A stretch of 9,121 nt of DNA, taken from NCBI GenBank assembly GCA_016794735.1, contig JAEUJK010000029.1, forward strand, positions 1 through 9,121, given 5' to 3'. The notes below the pieces were generated by a model that was not told the DNA's origin, searched no databases, and worked only from the letters and a program-made list of their open reading frames with translations. Made by a program: the position numbers and the translations under genes. Origin of the DNA: Gemmatimonadota bacterium. Lineage in GTDB: Bacteria > Gemmatimonadota > Gemmatimonadetes > Gemmatimonadales > Gemmatimonadaceae. Of the stretch, positions 1-5,788 are shown one piece after another. Position 1 is the stretch's first letter, and each line of letters opens with the position of its first letter.

Positions 1-194
1 GCCCGGAACCGCGCCGAAGGCTCGATCTCCCCCAGATGATTGCGCGCCACGAGCAGGCTGCGACGAATCTGCTGGTCCCACCGTTCGCACTCCGGACACT
101 CCGCCTGGTGCAACTGCATCCTGACCACGTCTACCCCGGGAAGGGTGTCGTCGACGAAGGCGAGGTGGTTCTTGCGAAAGGTCCGGCAGTCCAT
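1..194 (-). CDS. Zinc-binding anti-sigma factor, N-terminal part (cut by window edge)
   Basis: This is the first 64 codons of a protein that begins MDCRTFRKNHLAF and runs off the left edge of the window. It carries Cys3 and then H29-x3-C33-x2-C36 (HQAECPEC). That spacing is the hallmark of zinc-binding anti-sigma (ZAS) domains, which hold an ECF sigma factor inactive and release it on a signal. The gene lies downstream of an ECF sigma gene on the same strand, the usual arrangement for a sigma/anti-sigma pair. The ATG was chosen because the frame is open upstream but offers no other good start before 240, and because short ZAS proteins start just before the first Cys. There is no clear Shine-Dalgarno (the bases before ATG are CCGCCCGCCG). 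Whether a membrane segment or periplasmic sensor domain follows cannot be seen. The family call is fairly sure; the signal sensed is unknown. Confidence 0.8.
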   Translation of the reverse strand, partial: MDCRTFRKNHLAFVDDTLPGVDVVRMQLHQAECPECERWDQQIRRSLLVARNHLGEIEPSARFR

Positions 195-280
195 CGGCGG
201 GCGGTTGCTCGGGGAAGGCTCGCCGTCTCGTAACCCGGGGAGAACGGGGAGTTCCCGGGGAAAGAAGGGGACGAAACGAA

Positions 281-314
281 GGGAGGGTAAGAGGGTGACC
301 CCCCTTACCCTCCC
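281..314 (-). terminator. Hairpin between sigma and anti-sigma genes (attenuator-like)
   Basis: Positions 281-291 and 304-314 form a perfect 11-bp inverted repeat (GGGAGGGTAAG / CTTACCCTCCC). Three further pairs, 293-295 with 300-302, extend the stem after one mismatch. In the sense transcript the hairpin is followed by a broken T-rich stretch (TTCGTTTCGT) rather than a clean U-tract. It could therefore be a weak terminator, an RNA-processing site, or a stability element that lowers anti-sigma relative to sigma expression. Its 5' arm is also part of the quadruplex motif at 308-322, so the two folds exclude each other. Confidence 0.5.
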
Positions 315-322
315 ACCCGCCC
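308..322 (-). other. Putative G-quadruplex in the sigma/anti-sigma mRNA
   Basis: Read on the minus strand, which is the sense strand of the flanking genes, the sequence is GGGCGGGTGGGAGGG. These are four runs of three G separated by single-base loops (C, T, A). Motifs of this class with 1-1-1 loops are known to form very stable parallel quadruplexes. It starts 13 nt after the sigma factor stop codon (336-338). A further run of six G follows after TAA (positions 304-299). The motif is seen directly; folding in RNA or DNA is inferred. Confidence 0.6.
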
Positions 323-335
323 TGTCGCCGGCCGC

Positions 336-980
336 TTAGCCGAGCGCCGGTCCGATGATCGAGGCGAAGGCGTTGCGGGCCCGGTTCAGCCGGGACTTCA
401 CGGTGCCAAGGTTGCAATCCGTGATCTCCGCAATCTCCTCGTACGACTTCCCTTCCAGCTCACGCAGGATGAAGACCTCCCGGTGATGCTCCGGGAGCCG
501 CTCGACCGAGGCCTCGACCAGCTCGCGCAGGTGCCGCTTGCGGAACAGGTCGTCCGGCCGACCGTTCGGGTCCTCGAACTGCAACGGACGGTCGTCGTCC
601 TGCCACGTCTTCCGGATGGTCTGGAAAAGCACGAGCGGGTTCCGCGAGCGGTTCCGCAGCTCGTTCTTCGCCAGGTTGGACGCAATCGTATAGATCCAGG
701 TCGAGAACTTCTTCGATCGGTCAAAACGATGCAGGTGCCGGTAGACGCGGATGAACACTTCCTGCACCAGGTCTTCACCGCGCTCGCGGTCACCGATGGT
801 GCGGTAGATGAAGTTGAGCAGGCGAGTCTGGTAACGGTCCACCAGCTCCTCAAAGGCGCGCTCCTCCCCGTTGAGGAAGGCGGTCACGACCCCTGCATCG
901 TCCTCGCGTCGCAGCTGTTCCCTGACCGTCAAACCACCGGCCACCGGTACGGCAGCGGTCTTGTGGGCGACGTTCGTCAT
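336..980 (-). CDS. ECF-family RNA polymerase sigma factor (RpoE-like)
   Basis: This 214-residue protein is an extracytoplasmic-function sigma factor, which directs RNA polymerase to a stress regulon. Region 2 spans about residues 42-115 (AFEELVDRYQTRLLNFIYR, then GEDLVQEVFIRVY, the -10-binding helix STWIYTIASNLAKNELRNR). An acidic linker of about 40 residues follows (WQDDDRPLQFEDPNGRPDD). Region 4 is at about 150-208, with RLPEHHREVFILRELEGKS and the helix-turn-helix YEEIAEITDCNLGTVKSRLNRAR. The length fits RpoE-type ECF factors. The ATG at 980 is preferred over an upstream in-frame ATG at 1085 because GGAGAG sits 7 nt before it and the extra 35 residues are low-quality. The stop is TAA. The downstream neighbour is a ZAS anti-sigma, its likely inhibitor. 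The specific regulon cannot be read from the sequence. Confidence 0.93.
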   Translation of the reverse strand: MTNVAHKTAAVPVAGGLTVREQLRREDDAGVVTAFLNGEERAFEELVDRYQTRLLNFIYRTIGDRERGEDLVQEVFIRVYRHLHRFDRSKKFSTWIYTIASNLAKNELRNRSRNPLVLFQTIRKTWQDDDRPLQFEDPNGRPDDLFRKRHLRELVEASVERLPEHHREVFILRELEGKSYEEIAEITDCNLGTVKSRLNRARNAFASIIGPALG

Positions 981-1063
981 GGGATCTCTCTCCGGTCCTG
1001 GGCTTCGGTTCGGCATCCGATCCACTGAGTTCAGGAGTGGCGCCGTCCTCGGGAACATGGAAA

Positions 1064-1073
1064 GGCACGTGCC
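1064..1073. repeat. 10-bp palindrome GGCACGTGCC in the sigma leader
   Basis: This is a perfect 10-bp palindrome 84 bp upstream of the sigma start codon. It falls just downstream of the possible ECF promoter, close to where transcription would begin. It could be a small operator or a leader hairpin, but palindromes of this length arise by chance in GC-rich DNA. Confidence 0.25.
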
Positions 1074-1088
1074 GTGCCCCCCCATCGC

Positions 1089-1119
1089 TTAGTACGCCCT
1101 GATCCCGTAAACGGTTTGC
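1089..1119 (-). promoter_or_regulatory. Possible ECF-type promoter of the sigma gene
   Basis: On the minus strand GCAAACC (1119-1113), a 16-bp spacer and CGTACTAA (1096-1089) resemble the AAC...CGTA/CGTCTA layout of ECF sigma promoters such as the SigW type. This would give a leader of about 100 nt before the ATG at 980 and would imply autoregulation, which is common for ECF factors. The match is by eye and the leading G of the usual GAAAC/GGAAC element is not present in the expected place. Confidence 0.3.
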
Positions 1120-1167
1120 TGGTGGCGACTTACGTGCTGCAGCCAGTGCTGAGCTTGCCTGCCTCCA

Positions 1168-1185
1168 TGTCCCGAATTCGGGACA
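1168..1185. promoter_or_regulatory. Perfect 18-bp palindrome, candidate operator
   Basis: TGTCCCGAATTCGGGACA is perfectly self-complementary with no spacer. That favours binding by a dimeric regulator over an RNA hairpin. It lies about 50 bp upstream of the possible -35 element and about 190 bp upstream of the sigma start codon. Related half-sites occur on either side of position 1212 and at 1246. The cognate regulator is not in the window. Confidence 0.45.
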
Positions 1186-1319
1186 CTCGGGGTCCCCATG
1201 TACCCGAAAAGTGGACACGGGAGCGGCCTCCGCCCCCATGCCTTGTGTCCCGACTGACTCCCGCCGTCCCGCATCCCACGCCCATCTACTGCCGTCGAGC
1301 CTGTTCGTTCCTGCGGCCG

Positions 1320-1337
1320 GGCTCGCCTAACCGAGCC
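1320..1337 (-). terminator. Weak hairpin over the NUDIX stop codon
   Basis: GGCTCG (1320-1325) and CGAGCC (1332-1337) form a 6-bp stem with a 6-nt loop that contains the TAG stop of the NUDIX gene (1327-1329). No T-run follows in the direction of transcription, so it is at most a weak end signal for the six-gene operon. Confidence 0.2.
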
Positions 1338-1869
1338 GGAACCCCGCGGCGTACATCAGCGCGACGATTGTCTTGCCGTCGGTGATCTCGCCCGCCTGGA
1401 TCATGGCCAGGCACCGCGAGATGGTCAGCGTCTCCACCTCGATGAACTCGTCGTGCTCGCGTGCGGCATCACCATGCGTGAGCCCGGTCGCCATGAACAG
1501 GTGGATGCGTTCATCGGTGAAGCCCGGCGTGGTGTAGATCGACGTCAGCAGCTCAACGTGCGCCGCATCGCACCCGGTTTCCTCACGGAGTTCGCGTCGC
1601 GCACAATCCGCCGGATCCTCACCGGGATCGAGTCGCCCCGCCGGTATCTCGTACATGAACTGCTCGGAGGCGTAGCGATACTGCCGGATGAGCAGCACCT
1701 GCGGGTCCTCGCCCGCGGGATCCGACATGAAGGGGACCACCGCCGAGGCCCCCGGGTGCCGCACCATCTCCAGCTGCCCCTCACTGCCGTCGGGAAACCG
1801 CACGCGGTCCAGGTCCACATTGATGATGCGCCCGGAATACGCGCGACGGGTATCGATGCGTGCCGACAT
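1327..1869 (-). CDS. NUDIX hydrolase, ADP-ribose pyrophosphatase-like
   Basis: This 180-residue protein has a complete Nudix box: G78-x5-E84-x7-R92-E93-L-x-E96-E97-x-G99-C100, which binds Mg2+ and cleaves nucleoside diphosphates linked to another moiety. The strand before the box ends EIPAG, and a Pro (P115, in YTTPGFTDE) lies 15 residues after it. Both are typical of ADP-ribose pyrophosphatases (NudF type), so ADP-ribose to AMP plus ribose 5-phosphate is the likely reaction. The N-terminal part (about residues 10-45, GRIINVDLDRVRFPDG) fits the small beta domain of that subfamily. The ATG is preceded by GGGAG at 8 nt and lies 3 bp after the stop of the M16 partner gene. It is therefore the last gene of the operon and probably translationally coupled. 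The substrate is inferred from family features. Confidence 0.88.
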   Translation of the reverse strand: MSARIDTRRAYSGRIINVDLDRVRFPDGSEGQLEMVRHPGASAVVPFMSDPAGEDPQVLLIRQYRYASEQFMYEIPAGRLDPGEDPADCARRELREETGCDAAHVELLTSIYTTPGFTDERIHLFMATGLTHGDAAREHDEFIEVETLTISRCLAMIQAGEITDGKTIVALMYAAGFRLG

Positions 1870-1872
1870 GCC

Positions 1873-3225
1873 CTACACTCCCGCGCTCACGCGCTCGATG
1901 GCACCGAGGGACAACCCATCGAGTGCAGGTTCCACGACGGTGGCATCACCCACCACCACCACCTGCAACCGTTCGGGATGCAGGTGCGCCTGCGCGACGC
2001 GCTGCACCGCGGCCGCGTCCACCTGGCGGATGCGATCGCGGTACGCGTCGTAGTACGACGCCCCCAGCCCGAACCCGATGCGCATCGCGAGGGCATCGGC
2101 AATCGCGGCCGTGGTCTCGAACCGGAGCGGAAACACGCCCGTGAGGTAATCCACGGCGAGCGACAACTCGTCCGCCGCCACCGGCTCCTCCCGGATCCGC
2201 TGAATCTCGTGCAGGATCTCGCGCAGCGCCGGCCCGGTGACGTCGCTCTGCACCGCCGTCGACGCCGAAAAGACGCTGGCCTCGCGCCGCCAGTCGAAGC
2301 TGCTGAACGCACCGTACGTGTAGGCGTGGCGCTCGCGCAGGTTGAGGTTGATGCGCGAGTTGAACAACCCGCCGAGGATCGCGTTCATCACGGCGATCGC
2401 GTGGAAATCCGGATGCGTGCGCGGGACACTCGCGTGCCCCACACGCAGCTCGCTCTGCGGCGCGTCGGGTCGGTGCAACACACGCACGCGGCCCGGGGGC
2501 ACCGCTCGCTCCTGCCGCGCCGGCGCCGGCGTCCCCTGCCCCGTCCACCCGCCGAACGTGGCCTCGGCGCGCCGCACCACGGCGTCCACGTCCACATCAC
2601 CGGCAACGATCAACACGCTGCCGTGGGGCACGTAGCGCGTGGCGTGGAAATCCCGGACCATCGCGTCGGTGCACGCCGCCACGCGTGGCATGTCCCCGCC
2701 CAGGGGGCGTGACAAGCGATCCCCTGCATCAAAGCACGAGGCCAGCAGCTGGTCGTCGGCCAGGCCGCGTGGTTCGGCCTGCTGCTGCAGCAGTTCCGCC
2801 TGCCGTTCGTCGCGCAGCCGGCCGATCCCCTCGGTGGGCAGCGCCGGCTCGATCACCGTCTCGGCCAGCAGCCCGAGGGTCGCATCGAGGCGACGCGACA
2901 ACACGGTGGTGCCGCAGTCCGCATGGGTCCACTCCACCGAACTGAACGCCTCGCCACCCAGCTGCTCGAACGCCGCGGCCAGTGCATTGGTGTCGCGGTG
3001 TCGCGAACCCTCGAGCAGTGCTGGCGCGGTGAGCGCGGCGAGACCGGCGTGATCGGCTGCCTCCGCCTCTCCACCAGCAGGCACGAGAAGCAACACGGTC
3101 GCCGCAGGCAGGCGGTGCAGTGGCGCCACCACCACCTGGAGCCCGTTGGCCAGCGTGTGTGCCGCGGTTGCAGGGAACTGGTAGGGGCGCGGCGCGCCGG
3201 CGCCGGGACGCGGAGGGGCGCTCAT
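1873..3225 (-). CDS. M16 family peptidase-like protein, non-catalytic subunit
   Basis: This 450-residue protein has the M16 fold: an N-terminal AHTLANGLQVVV strand and a C-terminal half starting near residue 246. The catalytic HxxEH has been lost: at the matching position the sequence is A64-L-T-A67-P68 (GLAALTAPALLEG), so it cannot bind zinc in the usual way. It keeps the substrate-binding Arg/Tyr motif of the C-terminal domain, R291 and Y304 in SRINLNLRERHAYTYG. This pattern is known from heterodimeric M16B proteins, where one subunit carries zinc and the other the R/Y pair. The preceding gene supplies the zinc subunit. The start at 3225 overlaps that gene's stop as ATGA, with GAGGTG just upstream. 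An ATG at 3291 would add 22 residues within the upstream gene and is disfavoured. There is no signal peptide. Confidence 0.9.
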   Translation of the reverse strand: MSAPPRPGAGAPRPYQFPATAAHTLANGLQVVVAPLHRLPAATVLLLVPAGGEAEAADHAGLAALTAPALLEGSRHRDTNALAAAFEQLGGEAFSSVEWTHADCGTTVLSRRLDATLGLLAETVIEPALPTEGIGRLRDERQAELLQQQAEPRGLADDQLLASCFDAGDRLSRPLGGDMPRVAACTDAMVRDFHATRYVPHGSVLIVAGDVDVDAVVRRAEATFGGWTGQGTPAPARQERAVPPGRVRVLHRPDAPQSELRVGHASVPRTHPDFHAIAVMNAILGGLFNSRINLNLRERHAYTYGAFSSFDWRREASVFSASTAVQSDVTGPALREILHEIQRIREEPVAADELSLAVDYLTGVFPLRFETTAAIADALAMRIGFGLGASYYDAYRDRIRQVDAAAVQRVAQAHLHPERLQVVVVGDATVVEPALDGLSLGAIERVSAGV

Positions 3226-4505
3226 GCGGACACCTCGCTCGTCGCCTTCGGCACATACAGGAGCGAAGCGCGATTGTCCTCGCCGAGCCATGCCGCGGCC
3301 CAGGCGTTCACCTGTTCAACGGTGACGGCCGCGAGTCGTTCGGGCCATCGGGCCAGCTCGTTGGCATCACCGCGGTAGGTCAGGTACTGGGAAATGCGGT
3401 CCGCGCGCGACTGCGCCGACTGCAAGGTCGTGACGAGCTCCGTGGTACTCAGGGCAATCGCACGTTCCACCTCGGCGGCGGTCGCGCCGTCGCGTCGCAG
3501 TCCATCCACCACGGCCGCGACCTCGCGCTCCAGTATCTCGCCAGATACCTCGGGGCGCGCTGTCACGTCGAGCACCAGCAGGTCGCGCCCGCGGCTCAGG
3601 TCGAAGGTGAAGGCGGCCGCGCTCGTCGCGACCTGTCGGCCACGGACGAGTTGTTGCTGCAACCGGCTGCCCTTCCCGCTGCCGAGCACTGCGGCCACGA
3701 TCGTGGCGACCTCGGCGTCTGTGGTCCCGAACGGCGGCGAGCGGAACGCGAGGAACAACCGCGGCACCATCACCTCATCAGGGACCACTTGGCGCCGCCA
3801 ATCGCCAAATCGGGCGGGCACCGAGAGGTCGCCCACCGCTGGGCGCGGCCCGCCACGCGGGATGCCCCCGAAGTACGTCTCGACCATCGCCATGGTCGCC
3901 TCGGGTTCGAGGTCGCCCACGATGGTCAGCACGGCATTGTCCGGTGTGTACCACGTCGCGAAGAACTCGCGCACATCGTCGAGCGACGCCGCATCCAGAT
4001 CCTCGAAGGAACCGATCAGCGAATGGTGAAACGGGTGCTCGGGCGGAAAGGCGAGGGCCGGCAGCTTCTCCCACCACGTGCCATACGGCTGGTTGTCCAC
4101 CGACCAGCGGCGTTCGTTCTTCACCACGTCGCGCTGCGTGTCCAGCTTCTCCTGCGTGAGCCCCGGGAGCAGGCGCCCCATCCGGTCAGCTTCGAGCCAC
4201 AGGGCCAGCGCCAGCTGGTGTGACGGCACCGTCTCGTAGTAGTTGGTGCGCTCGAGCCAGGTGGACCCATTCAGCGTACCGCCGGAGCGTTGCACCAGCT
4301 CGAAGTGTTCATTGGCCGCCACATGCTCCGAGCCCTGGAAAAGCATGTGTTCGAACAGGTGCGCAAAGCCGGTGCGTCCCTCGCGTTCGTTGGCGCTGCC
4401 CACATGGTACCAGAGGTTCACCGCCACCACGGGAACGGTGTGGTCTTCGACGAGGGTCACCCGCAGGCCATTGGCGAGCGTGTGCGATTGTGTTGCTGGA
4501 GTCAC
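3222..4505 (-). CDS. M16 family zinc metallopeptidase, catalytic subunit
   Basis: This 427-residue protein is an M16 (pitrilysin / processing-peptidase type) zinc endopeptidase. Zinc ligands are visible: H49-L-F-E52-H53 (the inverted HxxEH) and E131 in VVKNERR, 77 residues further on. The catalytic-half signatures NYYETVPSHQLALALWLEADRM and the domain 2 start near residue 220 are present. In the R/Y position it has R281 (KGSRLQQQLV), but Thr294 where Tyr is expected, which fits division of labour with the downstream partner. The start is taken as GTG at 4505, 7 bp after the previous stop. It has no clear Shine-Dalgarno, but it is the only start codon in frame before an ATG at 4664, which would add an unlikely Ser/Pro-rich leader inside the upstream gene. 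No signal peptide is seen, so a cytoplasmic location is inferred. The substrate is unknown. Confidence 0.92.
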   Translation of the reverse strand: MTPATQSHTLANGLRVTLVEDHTVPVVAVNLWYHVGSANEREGRTGFAHLFEHMLFQGSEHVAANEHFELVQRSGGTLNGSTWLERTNYYETVPSHQLALALWLEADRMGRLLPGLTQEKLDTQRDVVKNERRWSVDNQPYGTWWEKLPALAFPPEHPFHHSLIGSFEDLDAASLDDVREFFATWYTPDNAVLTIVGDLEPEATMAMVETYFGGIPRGGPRPAVGDLSVPARFGDWRRQVVPDEVMVPRLFLAFRSPPFGTTDAEVATIVAAVLGSGKGSRLQQQLVRGRQVATSAAAFTFDLSRGRDLLVLDVTARPEVSGEILEREVAAVVDGLRRDGATAAEVERAIALSTTELVTTLQSAQSRADRISQYLTYRGDANELARWPERLAAVTVEQVNAWAAAWLGEDNRASLLYVPKATSEVSA

Positions 4506-4512
4506 GGGGCCG

Positions 4513-5139
4513 TCAGGGGGAGTCGTGGCCGGTGCCGAAGGGGAGCGACAGGCCGTAGAACGCGAGGGGATTGAACCGATCGCGGGATCCGTCGAGCGAG
4601 AGGTTCGGGGTGAGCGACTGCTGCAGCACGCCGTAGACGCGCAGCCGCGCCAGGGGACCACCAAATCCGGAAAGCAATTTGTTCCCGACCGGGATCGTGG
4701 TCACCAGCTCCACGGCAACGTCCTTGCCATAGGCGCGCGCATTCCGGTCGCTCCCACCATCGAAGGTGTAGGTGAGGATCACGGGCGCATCCACCATGAG
4801 CCACCCCGCCGTGTGCGACGCCCCGACCACCGGCAGCACGTTCCCGATGAACAACGTCGGCGTGTTGGTGTTCCGTCGCGACGCGCCACTCGTGCCGTAC
4901 GGCGTCACGCTCGCGCCCAGGTACAACGTGAGCCAGCGCGAGCGCGTCGGGATCGTGGCGATCGCGCGCAGGTTGAACCCGGTCGTCGAGGGTTCGGTGG
5001 ACGGCGCGGAGAGAAAGTCCGCGGTGAGCATGCCGGGCTGCAGCGAGACCACCGCACCCGGACGCTCCTGCGCCTCGACCGCTGCCCCCGCACCCATCGC
5101 GAGCGCGAGCCCACACAGGCCAACGACGCGTCGCCTCAT
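4513..5139 (-). CDS. Exported beta-rich protein of unknown function, possibly outer-membrane
   Basis: I do not recognise this 208-residue protein. It begins with a clear signal peptide: MRRR, a hydrophobic stretch (VVGLCGLALAMGAGAA) and a cleavage site after VEA, before QERPG (about residue 23). The mature part is rich in alternating polar and hydrophobic strands (for example FNLRAIATIP, WLTLYLGASVTPYG, APVILTYTFDG, LARLRVYGVLQQSL), as in small outer-membrane beta-barrels. It ends GTGHDSP rather than on an aromatic residue, so barrel insertion is not assured. The ATG at 5139 overlaps the stop of the YdcF-like gene as ATGA. A GTG three codons upstream is less likely. It is co-transcribed with the M16 pair, whose GTG begins 7 bp downstream. 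Lipid or cargo specificity cannot be inferred. Confidence 0.75.
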   Translation of the reverse strand: MRRRVVGLCGLALAMGAGAAVEAQERPGAVVSLQPGMLTADFLSAPSTEPSTTGFNLRAIATIPTRSRWLTLYLGASVTPYGTSGASRRNTNTPTLFIGNVLPVVGASHTAGWLMVDAPVILTYTFDGGSDRNARAYGKDVAVELVTTIPVGNKLLSGFGGPLARLRVYGVLQQSLTPNLSLDGSRDRFNPLAFYGLSLPFGTGHDSP

Positions 5140-5744
5140 GTGGGCCACACGCGCCAGGACACCGGAACCAGCGAACCGATCACCTTCACCGATTCCGTGA
5201 GCACGTGGATGGCGGTCTCCGTCTCGCTGCGTGCTATCGGGCTCGTGCGTGTGGGTGAACCCCGGACATCGAGGCCACGGCGCCAGCTCAACACCTGCAG
5301 CCGAAACATGTGAAACGGATCACTCACCAGGATGACACGTGAGAGGTGCTGGTCCCGCAGGAGGGCGGCCACGGCATCGAGTGACTCTTCACTGCTCCGC
5401 CCCGTGGTTTCGACCAACATGTTGCGCATCGGAATGCCGCGACGCCGAAGGTAGGCTCGTCCCACCTCGGCTTCACTCGTCGTGTCGCCCTTGCCGCGCC
5501 CGCCCGTGAGGATCACGCGTGTCTCCGGATGCGCGCGCCACAGGTCGAACGCGTGATCGAGGCGCGAGCGCAGCACGGGCGAGGGACGCCCCGCGTACTG
5601 CGCGGCGCCAAGCACGACGATGGCGTCGGCCGTGCCACTGGAGTCACGGCGCCCCCACAACACGACACACGTCACGCTTGCCAGCCACACCGCGACCACC
5701 ACGAGCAGCAAGCGGGAAATGAGGCGCCACAGCAGTCTCTTCAC
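5136..5744 (-). CDS. YdcF/DUF218 family membrane-anchored protein
   Basis: This 202-residue protein has a basic N-terminus and one transmembrane helix (about residues 11-30, RLLLVVVAVWLASVTCVVLW), then a soluble DUF218 domain. Motifs of the SanA/YdcF/ElyC group are visible: ADAIVVLGAAQYAGRPSPVLRSRLDHA (residues 39-65), VILTGGRGKGD..SEAEVGRAYL (77-99), the pair GIP..NMLVETTGRSSEESL (103-122) and the later strand VILVSDPFHMFR (137-148). Members act at the envelope, and some affect peptidoglycan or lipid-carrier metabolism. The exact reaction here is unknown. The start is GTG at 5744 with no Shine-Dalgarno; a CATATT box ending 6 nt before it raises the possibility of a leaderless transcript. It follows the nuclease gene by 44 bp and overlaps the next gene by 4 bp. 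Confidence 0.87.
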   Translation of the reverse strand: MKRLLWRLISRLLLVVVAVWLASVTCVVLWGRRDSSGTADAIVVLGAAQYAGRPSPVLRSRLDHAFDLWRAHPETRVILTGGRGKGDTTSEAEVGRAYLRRRGIPMRNMLVETTGRSSEESLDAVAALLRDQHLSRVILVSDPFHMFRLQVLSWRRGLDVRGSPTRTSPIARSETETAIHVLTESVKVIGSLVPVSWRVWPT

Positions 5745-5788
5745 CCGCGAAATATGCCCGCACGCCCCTCACGCCCGCCACGCAGTCA

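Larger units (their letters stand above)
981..1326. other. Non-coding control region upstream of the sigma gene
   Basis: These 346 bp lie between the sigma factor start and the end of the NUDIX gene, both on the minus strand. The small open frames here overlap each other on both strands and have no convincing composition or ribosome site, so I regard the region as non-coding. It holds an 18-bp palindrome (1168-1185), scattered copies of its half-site (TGTCCC at 1246-1251, TGGACA at 1212-1217), a possible ECF promoter (1089-1119) and a 10-bp palindrome GGCACGTGCC (1064-1073). Confidence 0.7.

Noticed and set aside
237..295. G-runs on the plus strand as a second quadruplex
   Set aside because: The runs are separated by loops of 5-10 bases or more, and the plus strand is not transcribed as sense here; much weaker than the motif at 308-322.
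981..1085. N-terminal extension of 35 residues on the sigma factor
   Set aside because: The ATG at 980 has a good GGAGAG site, and the extension does not resemble the family and overlaps the probable leader.
1453..2712. Long open frame of 419 codons on the plus strand
   Set aside because: It is antisense to the NUDIX and M16 partner genes, whose motifs are intact. Its translation is Arg/His/Pro-rich, as expected of a GC-rich shadow frame.
3120..4223. Open frame of 367 codons on the plus strand
   Set aside because: Antisense to the two M16 genes and crosses their junction; no recognisable domain.
4243..5313. Open frame of 356 codons on the plus strand
   Set aside because: Antisense across three minus-strand genes that have a signal peptide or family motifs; composition is that of a shadow frame.
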